Shown here piece by piece: positions 1 through 5,056 of a DNA stretch of 5,326 bases. Source of the stretch: Dehalococcoidia bacterium (lineage in GTDB: Bacteria; Chloroflexota; Dehalococcoidia; UBA2985); NCBI GenBank assembly GCA_030740415.1, contig JASLXI010000082.1, positions 1-5,326 on the forward strand, in the 5' to 3' direction. Under the pieces are notes generated by a model, which saw only the letters and a program-made list of their open reading frames with translations, made no database searches and was not told the origin of the DNA. A program made the position numbers and the translations under genes. The first letter of the stretch is position 1, and every line of letters begins with the position of its first letter.

Positions 1-519
1 GACGCCACGAGCGTTCTTCTTGGCGAATACCTCGGGAAGGCTCTGTTTGGCCTGCCGCTTCCACTGGGTGATCATGTTGGGATGCACATCATGCTGGGCC
101 GCCAACTCGGCCAGGGTCTTGTCGCCGACCAGGGCCTCCAGGGCCGCTGTCAGGTTTGACTCCCGTTCACGGCCACCACCCCTCTCCTCGCCCTGGCCCA
201 TGTAGAGGCAGGAACCCAAGGAGAGACTGCGGGCCACCCGTGCCAGGGTCTTGCCGCGGACGATGGCCGAACGCAACTCTGTAAGCTCTCCTTCAGTCAT
301 CTGAGTAAGGCGACTGTACAACTCCCAGGCCACTACGAAATCTATATAGGCATCCCCCAGAAACTCCAACCTCTGATTAGAGGAGGAAAATGATGAAGGG
401 TCCTCGTTGACAGCGGAAGGATGAGTCAGGGCCAGGGATAGAAGGTCCCTATCTGCAAAGGATATGCTGAGGCGTTGCTCAACAGCAGCTTCATGCCTTG
501 AGCCAGCTTTGGTATTCAT
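1..519 (-). CDS. RNase III N-terminal domain fused in frame to IS3-family OrfA transposase segment (partial, runs off left edge)
   Basis: The frame is open from an ATG at 519-517 to the window edge (173 codons, no stop). Residues 1-123 look like the ribonuclease III catalytic domain, which cleaves double-stranded RNA in rRNA and mRNA processing. The signature RLEFLGD at 50-56 supplies two expected acidic metal ligands (E52, D56), followed by EGELTELRSAIVRGKTLARVA and the GGGRERESNL stretch that normally precedes the catalytic A-D-x-x-E-A-L-I-G helix. From about residue 126 the protein becomes an OrfA-type helix-turn-helix: ALEALVGDKTLAELAAQHDV, then HPNMITQWKRQ and LPEVFAKK. Those residues belong to IS3 transposases, not to RNase III (which would continue GAIYLD). 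The last catalytic helix, the rest of the domain and the dsRNA-binding domain are therefore missing. The residue aligned with E. coli D114 is Ala125, while Glu128 (E117) is present. A weak AGGA overlaps the stop of the upstream gene, 13 nt before the ATG. RNase activity is doubtful; a natural fusion, a pseudogene or an assembly chimera all fit. Confidence 0.75.
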   Translation of the reverse strand, partial: MNTKAGSRHEAAVEQRLSISFADRDLLSLALTHPSAVNEDPSSFSSSNQRLEFLGDAYIDFVVAWELYSRLTQMTEGELTELRSAIVRGKTLARVARSLSLGSCLYMGQGEERGGGRERESNLTAALEALVGDKTLAELAAQHDVHPNMITQWKRQAKQSLPEVFAKKNARGV

Positions 520-532
520 AGGTCGTATTATC

Positions 533-775
533 CTAGAACGTATTGTACCCTCGACAGATTGCTCGAGTCAAAAACTCACGGTTGCTCTCGGAGACTAACA
601 GCTCGGCGAGGCTGCCGTCCCGTTCAAGTGCCTGCCTGAGGTTTCCGGCCGTGTGAATGACGCCGATGTGGCTGAAGGCCTTGGAAAAGTTGCCCAGGAA
701 ATCTCCCGTACTAGGGTCCATTATCTCCGAGTAGAGACCGAGGTGGCTGGCGCGTTTCACAAAGTCCTGGCTTGG
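533..775 (-). pseudogene. C-terminal remnant of a glycoside hydrolase family 15 (glucoamylase/trehalase-like) protein
   Basis: About 80 codons are readable, bounded upstream by an in-frame TGA (778-776) and ending with TAG at 535-533. The text HLGLYSEIMDPSTGDFLGNF followed by SKAFSHIGVIHTAGNLRQAL matches the end of GH15 enzymes, where family members read roughly GLLSEEIDP-TG-LLGNFPQAFSHLALI-AA-NL. GH15 proteins are usually around 600 residues and hydrolyse alpha-glucosidic bonds with an (alpha/alpha)6 barrel. Only the last helices of that barrel remain here and the catalytic residues are absent. A GTG at 760-758 could open a 75-aa frame, but it has no convincing ribosome site. Upstream DNA switches abruptly to a thioredoxin-reductase remnant, so this is best read as a deletion scar. 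The fragment ends 13 nt before the RNase III-like ATG, which suggests the two were once in one operon. Confidence 0.7.
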
Positions 776-917
776 TCACTGACACCGCTCTTTTCGATAA
801 CCAGAGTATCTATTCCCTCCCACGGCGCACAGATAGTCGCGGTGAGACCCGCGGGCCCGAGCCGACAATCAATAGACCCTAAAAAGTCTGTTTGGCACTG
901 GCGTCTTTACCCAGCTT
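763..917 (-). pseudogene. Thioredoxin reductase N-terminal remnant (former C-terminal partner of the adjacent glutaredoxin)
   Basis: Reading on past the glutaredoxin stop gives KLGKDASAKQTF, a TAG (881-879), then GLLIVGSGP. After a one-base deletion between 853 and 852 it continues AGLTATICAAWEGIDTLVIE, then KSGVSDQART. This is the N-terminal FAD-binding Rossmann fold of thioredoxin reductases: LIVGSGPAGL is the GxGxxG dinucleotide motif and IDTLVIEK is the following beta strand. The family then reads GGQAG, here degraded to SDQAR. Known bacterial proteins fuse a glutaredoxin-like domain to a thioredoxin reductase, and here the frame runs straight from one to the other across the TAG at 920-918, so the two were probably one gene. 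Two amber stops, one frameshift and loss of about 250 residues, including the redox CxxC, make this non-functional. The homology ends where the GH15 remnant begins. Confidence 0.7.
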
Positions 918-1157
918 CTAGGCCAGGTCCGCATTACCAGGCTCCGCACGGATTGAGCCATCGTCACAAATAATGATGGGACTGATCTGCCTTCCGTTGT
1001 CCAGCCCCTGAATGGTCTTTGCGCCTTCGGGATCTTCCTCTAAATCTACTATACTTACCCACTCGTAGTGAATGCGCTGCTCTCCCAGGAACTGCTTGGC
1101 CTGCTTGCAGTCCGGGCACCAGGGAGCGCGATAGACTTCTCTGTTGGTGTGAGGCAC
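918..1157 (-). CDS. Glutaredoxin-like thiol oxidoreductase, 79 aa (former N-terminal domain of a Grx-TrxR fusion)
   Basis: This is a small thioredoxin-fold protein expected to act in the cytoplasm in dithiol exchange. The active site is WCPDC at residues 13-17, with the CxxC cysteines at 14 and 17. It is followed by KQAKQFLGEQRIHYEWVSI and, near the C-terminus, NGRQISPIIICDDGSIRAEP, the cis-Pro/thiol-binding region usual for glutaredoxins and mycoredoxins (T/S-x-P). The start chosen is GTG at 1157-1155, because AGG lies five bases upstream in GTGAGGTAACGTG. It ends at TAG (920-918). The frame continues beyond this stop into a thioredoxin reductase remnant, and GAG to TAG is the likely change within ADLA-E-KLG. 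The remaining 79 residues are near the normal length of a stand-alone glutaredoxin, although the last helix is shortened. It may therefore still fold and act alone, having lost its reductase partner. It is paralogous to the damaged copy at 1272-1523. Confidence 0.75.
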   Translation of the reverse strand: MPHTNREVYRAPWCPDCKQAKQFLGEQRIHYEWVSIVDLEEDPEGAKTIQGLDNGRQISPIIICDDGSIRAEPGNADLA

Positions 1158-1271
1158 GTTACCTCACTTCTGCTCATCCCAATGCGTCTATTTTGGGTTC
1201 GATCAAGTCGTGGGTACTCTGACTGAGAGTCACTAAGGAGCAAATAATCACATCGAGTCAAGGATGACAGG
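1158..1271. other. Spacer between the two glutaredoxin genes; nothing recognised
   Basis: Between the end of the damaged copy and the GTG of the intact one I see the AGG ribosome site next to 1157 and no further gene, hairpin or convincing promoter. Confidence 0.5.
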
Positions 1272-1523
1272 TTATCCATCGATTCCCAGTTTTCGGGCCA
1301 GTTGAGGTTTGGACTGCTCTACAAGTACGGAGTAGTCCTCAAGTATTACGGTAGCAATAATGCGTTTCCCATCGCTCAGCTTCATTACGACCTCCCTCGC
1401 CTCGGCATCTTCCTGGACATCTATCCACTGAGATGGAATGTAGTGCTCATCCATAAACCTCTTGGCACGCCTACAATCACTGCATCAATCGGCGCCATAT
1501 ATCAGTATTTCACGGTGAGCCAT
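1272..1523 (-). pseudogene. Second glutaredoxin-like gene with an in-frame TGA immediately before the CxxC
   Basis: The gene reads ATG (1523-1521), MAHREILIYGAD, TGA (1487-1485), CSDCRRAKRFMDEHYIP, and on through NGK-type and cis-loop regions to KLGIDG and TAA (1274-1272): 84 codons including the terminal TAA, the size of a complete glutaredoxin. The active-site cysteines are codons 14 and 17. The TGA is codon 13, where glutaredoxins of this type carry Trp (the paralogue at 918-1157 has WCPDC), so TGG to TGA is the simplest history. The ribosome site is excellent, GGAGG eight bases before the ATG, and everything after the TGA is clean. The lesion is thus either recent or tolerated by readthrough. 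The conserved T/S-x-P of the cis-Pro loop appears as IATVI, with Pro lost, which also argues for relaxed selection. An internal ATG at 1454-1452 would give a 60-aa piece lacking both cysteines, unlikely to be functional. Confidence 0.75.
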
Positions 1524-1535
1524 ACCCCGTACCTC
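1521..1535 (-). promoter_or_regulatory. Strong ribosome binding site of the damaged glutaredoxin gene
   Basis: On the minus strand GGAGG is followed by TACGGGGT and the ATG at 1523-1521, an ideal Shine-Dalgarno spacing of eight. It fixes the start codon and shows the 5' end of this gene is intact despite the nonsense codon at position 13. Confidence 0.7.
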
Positions 1536-1664
1536 CGTCCAATATTAGCAGCGTTTCTATGTTCTAATGATTAGATGTATTAAGAGTCCTGGAGATTTAT
1601 CGTATTCGATTGAGCAACGTGAGTTAGCTACATTCCAGTAGTCCGTAGGCACACCAAGATTTCA

Positions 1665-1693
1665 TTGTGCATGACATCCAGGTCACTTATAAT
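1665..1693 (+). promoter_or_regulatory. Sigma-70-type promoter for mtaB
   Basis: A perfect TATAAT lies at 1688-1693, with TTGTGC at 1665-1670 as a three-of-six -35 element and an optimal 17-base spacer. Transcription would begin about 1700-1703, only some 11-14 bases before the mtaB ATG. Confidence 0.5.
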
Positions 1694-1702
1694 AGCATGC
1701 AC
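1667..1702. repeat. 7-bp inverted repeat bracketing the mtaB -10 box
   Basis: GTGCATG at 1667-1673 and CATGCAC at 1696-1702 are perfect inverted copies separated by 22 bases that contain the TATAAT. The arms overlap the -35 and the likely start site, the geometry of a repressor operator. No regulator gene is visible nearby, and such short arms can occur by chance. Confidence 0.3.
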
Positions 1703-1713
1703 TGTATTTTTGG

Positions 1714-3105
1714 ATGGGACATTTGCCTACAATAGTCATCGAGACACACGGTTGCAAGCTGAACCAAGCCGATTCCCAGGCCCTGGCCCGAGGATTTGCC
1801 GAGTCCGGATACCAGGTGGTTGATTTTGGAGAGCCGCCTGATGTCTATGTCCTGGACACATGTACAGTGACCAAAATGGCAGACCGCAAGGCTCGCCAAG
1901 CCCTGCGAGCCGCCCGCCGCCGAAACCCCAAAGCGCTCATCGTTGCCACTGGATGCTACGCTCAGAGGGACTCAGCAGCATTGGCGTCCTTTCCAGAAGT
2001 GGACCTTGTCCTCGGAAACACTAATAAGGACCGGCTGGTACGAGAGGTTGTGCTGCTCATGGAAGAAGCGTTCGGCCCGTGCGCTATTGGAGAGACGCAC
2101 TTCAATGGGAGCGCACACCGCACCAGGGCGATGGTAAGAATCCAGGAGGGATGCAACCAGGTATGCGCCTATTGTATAGTGCCCACGGTCCGCGGAAGGG
2201 AACGAAGCATCCCAATCGATGCCCTGGTGACGCAGGTCTTGACGCTGGAGGATGAGGGGTTTCAGGAGGTGGTCCTTACGGGCACTCAACTGGGTTCCTA
2301 CGGTTTCGATGTTCCCGGTTCTAGCCTTGTCCGCCTACTAGAGGCCATGCTAAACCAAACCACAATTTCAAGGATAAGAGTGTCGTCGATACAGCCTCAG
2401 GAAATGGGAGAGGACTTGCTTGGGCTGTGGCAGGATTCACGACTGTGTCCCCATTTTCACATGCCCCTTCAGAGCGGCAGCAACACGGTGCTGAGACGCA
2501 TGAGGCGACGGTACACCACCGACCTCTTCGCCCACACGGTTGCACGTGTGCGGGCGCTTATCCCTGACGCATCCATCACCACCGACATGCTGACGGGCTT
2601 TCCAGGGGAGTCCGACAAGGAATTCCAGGAGACGTATCGTTTCTGCCAGGATATTCGCTTCTCCGACATGCATATATTCCCCTACTCCAGACGACCAAGT
2701 ACCTCCGCGGCATATTTCCAGGACAAGGTTGACGCCGCTACCAAGAGCCAAAGAAGTAAGCTGCTTATTCAGCTAGCCGAAGAGCACGCCAGGGAATTCC
2801 GCGGTGGTCTGTTAGGCCAGATCCGCCCTGTGCTGTGGGAAGGAGGGGGCGCGGGCCATTACAAAGGAAGGTGGTCAGGACTTACCGACAATTATGTGCG
2901 CGTACATGCCGACGACCGTAGATCTCTGGGAAACACGATCACTGGAACGCGGCTAATGCAGAAGCACGACGGGTCAGTGTACGGCCAGGTGGTCGGCTTG
3001 CCTCAGGCTCCAGACAGGTTCTTGGGGTTTCCAGAGACATCCACGCGGGTTTCCGTGTGGCCTAGTCTATCAGCAGACGTATCTGAGACCTTAGGGCCAA
3101 GGTGA
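1714..3105 (+). CDS. mtaB: tRNA (N6-threonylcarbamoyladenosine(37)-C2)-methylthiotransferase MtaB
   Basis: This radical-SAM enzyme converts t6A to ms2t6A at position 37 of tRNAs reading ANN codons, stabilising codon pairing. The N-terminal MTTase domain has the three cluster ligands C14 (THGCKLNQ), C50 (LDTCTVT) and C81 (ATGCYAQ). HGCKLN and DTCTVT are the wording typical of MtaB, not of MiaB or RimO. The radical-SAM CxxxCxxC is C147, C151, C154 in EGCNQVCAYCIVP, followed by RGRERS. The later motifs HMPLQSGS, DMLTGFPGE and MHIFPYSRRPSTSA complete the core. Roughly residues 368-427 form a degenerate TRAM RNA-binding domain, with a 36-residue tail after it. At 463 aa the length is slightly above the usual 430-450. 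The ATG is preceded by ATTTTTGG with no Shine-Dalgarno and lies just after a good promoter, so the mRNA may be nearly leaderless; no other start would keep C14. It is the only plus-strand gene, with no frame damage. Its last 44 bases overlap the convergent small gene at 3062-3313. Confidence 0.95.
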   Translation: MGHLPTIVIETHGCKLNQADSQALARGFAESGYQVVDFGEPPDVYVLDTCTVTKMADRKARQALRAARRRNPKALIVATGCYAQRDSAALASFPEVDLVLGNTNKDRLVREVVLLMEEAFGPCAIGETHFNGSAHRTRAMVRIQEGCNQVCAYCIVPTVRGRERSIPIDALVTQVLTLEDEGFQEVVLTGTQLGSYGFDVPGSSLVRLLEAMLNQTTISRIRVSSIQPQEMGEDLLGLWQDSRLCPHFHMPLQSGSNTVLRRMRRRYTTDLFAHTVARVRALIPDASITTDMLTGFPGESDKEFQETYRFCQDIRFSDMHIFPYSRRPSTSAAYFQDKVDAATKSQRSKLLIQLAEEHAREFRGGLLGQIRPVLWEGGGAGHYKGRWSGLTDNYVRVHADDRRSLGNTITGTRLMQKHDGSVYGQVVGLPQAPDRFLGFPETSTRVSVWPSLSADVSETLGPR

Positions 3106-3313
3106 GTTCCAGGGTGGCCGCATGGTCTGCATCCTCGTGGGCATTCCACGGTGATACCCTACCCACCTCGTCTTCATCCTCGTGACCGACGCAGCGAAAC
3201 CCCATGATATAGTCTGGCATACTAGGCAGATGCTCCACCTGGGCCTTCTTTGCGGCAGATAAACGAGTCGGATCGCGGGAAGTACGTATTATGGATATCC
3301 TTGCAACTACCAT
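3062..3313 (-). CDS. Small dimeric alpha/beta-barrel (ABM-like) protein, 83 aa
   Basis: The 83-residue frame starts at ATG 3313-3311 with a good ribosome site (GGGAG, five bases before the start). The pattern VARISIIRTSRDPTRLSAAK, a helix, GFRCVGHEDEDEVGRVSPWN and HEDADHAATLELTLALRSQI resembles the ferredoxin-like fold of antibiotic-biosynthesis-monooxygenase or Dabb-type proteins. These read an opening V-R-I-T beta strand, then G-F-x-G, then a D-x-D-T-G-x-G-x-S-x-W strand pair and a final helix. Members are usually 90-105 aa; this one stops earlier (TAG 3064-3062), so a short C-terminal loss is possible. Substrate and role cannot be told from sequence. It lies 155 bases downstream of the MBL hydrolase on the same strand, so the two may be co-transcribed, and its 3' end overlaps the end of convergent mtaB by 44 bases. 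The family call is by pattern only. Confidence 0.6.
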   Translation of the reverse strand: MVVARISIIRTSRDPTRLSAAKKAQVEHLPSMPDYIMGFRCVGHEDEDEVGRVSPWNAHEDADHAATLELTLALRSQIRLLID

Positions 3314-3468
3314 GCCATCTCCCTTTCCGTCGGTAAATTGCAGAAGGTCTCCATACCGCGCAGGGGAACTGGTTATCTCAACTCTCCTGTTGCCATTATA
3401 GCGTCCCCAAATGGGTGCGCCCGTATTATTTTGGCGTGGCCTACGACTACTCGCCTGTTGCTAGGTAG
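3314..3468. promoter_or_regulatory. Spacer between MBL hydrolase and ABM-like gene, with a possible minus-strand -10
   Basis: On the minus strand a perfect TATAAT (3400-3395) lies about 80 bases before the ABM-like ATG, but no good -35 stands 16-18 bases before it. No terminator hairpin is visible after the MBL stop. The region may be a weak promoter or simply an operon spacer. Confidence 0.25.
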
Positions 3469-4329
3469 TTACAGACTAATGGGCCTGAGTTTCACAGAGC
3501 CGTCTCGCTTCTCAAGGTATCCCGCCCTCTCTTCGCTGCCGTGACCGAATATCACCAGCCACCCATCCTTCACAGCCTGAGCCACAAGCTCTTTCTTCCT
3601 TTCGAGGGTATCCTCCGGGTACTGATCATGGGCGGCAATGCAGGGAAGGGACAGGTGATGGGGTGTAGGTATGACGTCGCCGAGAAAGACCACTTTCTCG
3701 CCTCCGCAGTTCATGTGCACCACCTGATGGCCCAGACAGTGCCCTCCAGTCTCCTTGACCCATAACCCCGGCAGTATCTCAGCATCTCCATCAACCAACT
3801 CAAGCTGACCCGCATCCTGAAGGCAGGCGTAATCCTCAGAGTGATGGGACGCTTTGCCACGCTCGCTTGGGGTCATTGCATTCTCCCAGCAGGAGGTCTG
3901 CACTACGTAGGTGGCTTTCGGAAATACTGGAATGGGCACACCAGAACGGTCGATCTTGGTGCAGCCACCCGAGTGATCGAAGTGAAGATGAGTCAGAATG
4001 ACTTTGTCTATGTCTTTTGCGGTAAGGCCGACTCCCTTCAGCCCTTTACCCAGTTTACTGGAGGACAGGCCGTACACCTCTCGCAGTTCCCCTGTTTCCT
4101 TGCTTCCAACCCCCGTGTCCACCAGCACGTTGCCATGCTCGGTGCGGATTAAAAGACAGTTAAGACCAAGGCTTACACGATTCCATCTGTCCGCTCTTAC
4201 CTGTTGCTCCCACAGAACCTTGGGAATTTGGCCGAATACGGAGCCACCGTCATACTTAATAATCCCGTCGCTGAGTAAATGGATGGATGGAGTCCTAGAG
4301 TTCACCTTTGGATCATCCCCTTTCGGCAT
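3469..4329 (-). CDS. MBL-fold metallo-hydrolase, YtnP / AHL-lactonase-like
   Basis: This is a metallo-beta-lactamase-fold hydrolase with a complete dinuclear metal site. With the ATG at 4329 these are HLHFDH (H114, H116, D118, H119), H197 in ETGGHCLGH, D218 in FLGDVIP and H263 in FGHGSE. The opening IHLLSDGIIKYDGGSVFGQI and PKVLWEQ is characteristic of the subgroup that includes YtnP and other quorum-quenching lactonase-like enzymes; the true substrate is unknown. No signal peptide is seen, so it is probably cytoplasmic. The start is uncertain. ATG 4329-4327 (286 aa) has no good ribosome site. GTG 4305-4303 (278 aa) starts closer to where homologues begin and has AAGGGG eleven bases upstream. 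A TTG at 4389 would extend the frame but looks artefactual. It ends in TAA (3471-3469). The frame is undamaged, unlike many neighbours. A possible 61-aa ORF ends at 4313 and could couple its translation to the GTG. Confidence 0.9.
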   Translation of the reverse strand: MPKGDDPKVNSRTPSIHLLSDGIIKYDGGSVFGQIPKVLWEQQVRADRWNRVSLGLNCLLIRTEHGNVLVDTGVGSKETGELREVYGLSSSKLGKGLKGVGLTAKDIDKVILTHLHFDHSGGCTKIDRSGVPIPVFPKATYVVQTSCWENAMTPSERGKASHHSEDYACLQDAGQLELVDGDAEILPGLWVKETGGHCLGHQVVHMNCGGEKVVFLGDVIPTPHHLSLPCIAAHDQYPEDTLERKKELVAQAVKDGWLVIFGHGSEERAGYLEKRDGSVKLRPISL

Positions 4330-4498
4330 ATGTAATATAGACGTCCAACCTGTGGGAAGTGACCGTAACAACTGGTATCCTGGGAGCAAAGCATCGACCA
4401 GATGGACTCAAGGCCTCACGCGAAAGAGTGGGCCTGGCAGCGAAGCAGAGATGCTCTGAAACCATCCCAGCGACCGGGAACCCAGCCTCCTGAATCAT
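4313..4498 (-). CDS. Possible 61-aa small ORF in front of the MBL hydrolase
   Basis: ATG 4498-4496 is preceded by GGAGGAACT, one of the best ribosome sites in the window, and the frame runs 61 codons to TGA at 4315-4313. That stop lies 7 bases before the candidate GTG start of the MBL hydrolase (and 17 bases inside the ATG version), which fits translational coupling. I do not recognise the protein. It has two cysteines, no obvious signal peptide, membrane segment or repeat. Its last stretch, VVTVTSHRLDVYITYAERG, faintly recalls the first two strands of alpha/beta-hydrolases (…YAERG-GPPVVLLHG). It could therefore be the stump of a truncated hydrolase, not a designed leader peptide. Coding status is uncertain. 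Confidence 0.35.
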   Translation of the reverse strand: MIQEAGFPVAGMVSEHLCFAARPTLSREALSPSGRCFAPRIPVVTVTSHRLDVYITYAERG

Positions 4499-4524
4499 AG
4501 TTCCTCCGACCAATGGGTTGTCAA
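4494..4524 (-). promoter_or_regulatory. Possible promoter in front of the small ORF / MBL hydrolase
   Basis: On the minus strand a perfect TTGACA (4524-4519) is followed after 19 bases by TATGAT (4499-4494). The spacer is two bases longer than optimal, and the -10 overlaps the small ORF's ATG. If it is used, the transcript would skip that ORF's start and serve only the MBL gene. The upstream AT-rich stretch could act as an UP element. Confidence 0.25.
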
Positions 4525-4641
4525 GGGTTGGCCAGGTATGACTTTTGAAAACCTTTGTCCAGTTTTTGTAAAGTTTCTTGTATTATTGCAAAAGAGGTGT
4601 CTAATGGAGATTGGGGCTACTACGATGGTGCCGCCATGGCC
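4514..4641. other. AT-rich spacer between DUF6941-like gene and the small ORF
   Basis: About 128 bases, clearly AT-richer than its surroundings at 4535-4600. No terminator hairpin with a T run was found after the upstream gene. Its composition fits a promoter region for the MBL hydrolase unit on the minus strand; no gene is seen in it. Confidence 0.4.
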
Positions 4642-4690
4642 TCAGTCCACGAAGTGTATGGCAAAGCTCATGGGCAGACGGCCCATCCAA

Positions 4691-4799
4691 TTTGAGAGCC
4701 GTCCAAGTGTACTGTGAAGGAGTAGACTCCGTCCTCTGAGACTCCCATATCCAGGTTTGCGATACACCGATGGACGATCTCACCTGGACGGCTCTCAAA
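4691..4799. repeat. Perfect 15-bp inverted repeat inside the DUF6941-like gene
   Basis: TTTGAGAGCCGTCCA at 4691-4705 and its exact reverse complement TGGACGGCTCTCAAA at 4785-4799 enclose a 79-base loop. In the gene's reading direction the arms encode parts of FESRP and LDGSQ. The inner frameshift at 4683-4686 sits right beside the outer end of one arm. Confidence 0.8.
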
Positions 4800-4830
4800 G
4801 CCCTCCAGGCCTACGCTGGTCATGATGCCA

Positions 4831-4876
4831 CCGGAAGGCCTGGTTATGCCCAGTTTACCTGAAGACGGCCTTCCGG
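4831..4876. repeat. Perfect 10-bp inverted repeat inside the DUF6941-like gene
   Basis: CCGGAAGGCC at 4831-4840 and GGCCTTCCGG at 4867-4876 form a stable GC-rich hairpin with a 26-base loop. The inserted T at 4857 that restores the frame lies in the loop. It is not followed by a T run on either strand, so it does not look like a rho-independent terminator. Confidence 0.75.
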
Positions 4877-5056
4877 GCGTTGATGCCCAAGACCATTCTG
4901 AGGGTAAAGACATTTCTTGCGTGGGCTGACCCCGTTCGATGGTTTCCCAGACATCGGCGCCATCAAGGACTCCCAATATGGACACCTGACTGGTGTTCTC
5001 GATGAAGTCGCTGCAAAACAGGGCGTATTGGATGTTGGGTTGTAGGGAGCTTTCCG

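Noticed and set aside
1..120. Complete IS3-family insertion sequence
   Set aside because: Only an internal OrfA segment is visible; no terminal inverted repeat or target duplication is seen, and OrfB would be outside the window.
20..205. Plus-strand 61-codon frame near the left edge
   Set aside because: It lies opposite the RNase III/OrfA frame, which has recognisable motifs; the plus-strand product shows no family features.
763..920. UAG recoding (for example pyrrolysine) across the Grx-TrxR remnant
   Set aside because: Two TAGs would have to be read through and a one-base frameshift remains; TAG also ends the GH15 stub and the ABM-like gene, so ordinary decay is simpler.
1440..1487. Selenocysteine at the glutaredoxin UGA
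   Set aside because: The codon replaces the Trp before the CxxC and not a redox cysteine, and no clear SECIS-like hairpin follows.
3998..4459. Plus-strand 153-codon frame
   Set aside because: It is antisense to the MBL hydrolase, whose metal ligands are all present; this frame is a by-product of that gene's codon use.
4831..4876. Hairpin as rho-independent terminator
   Set aside because: No T run follows on either strand, and it lies inside a coding region.
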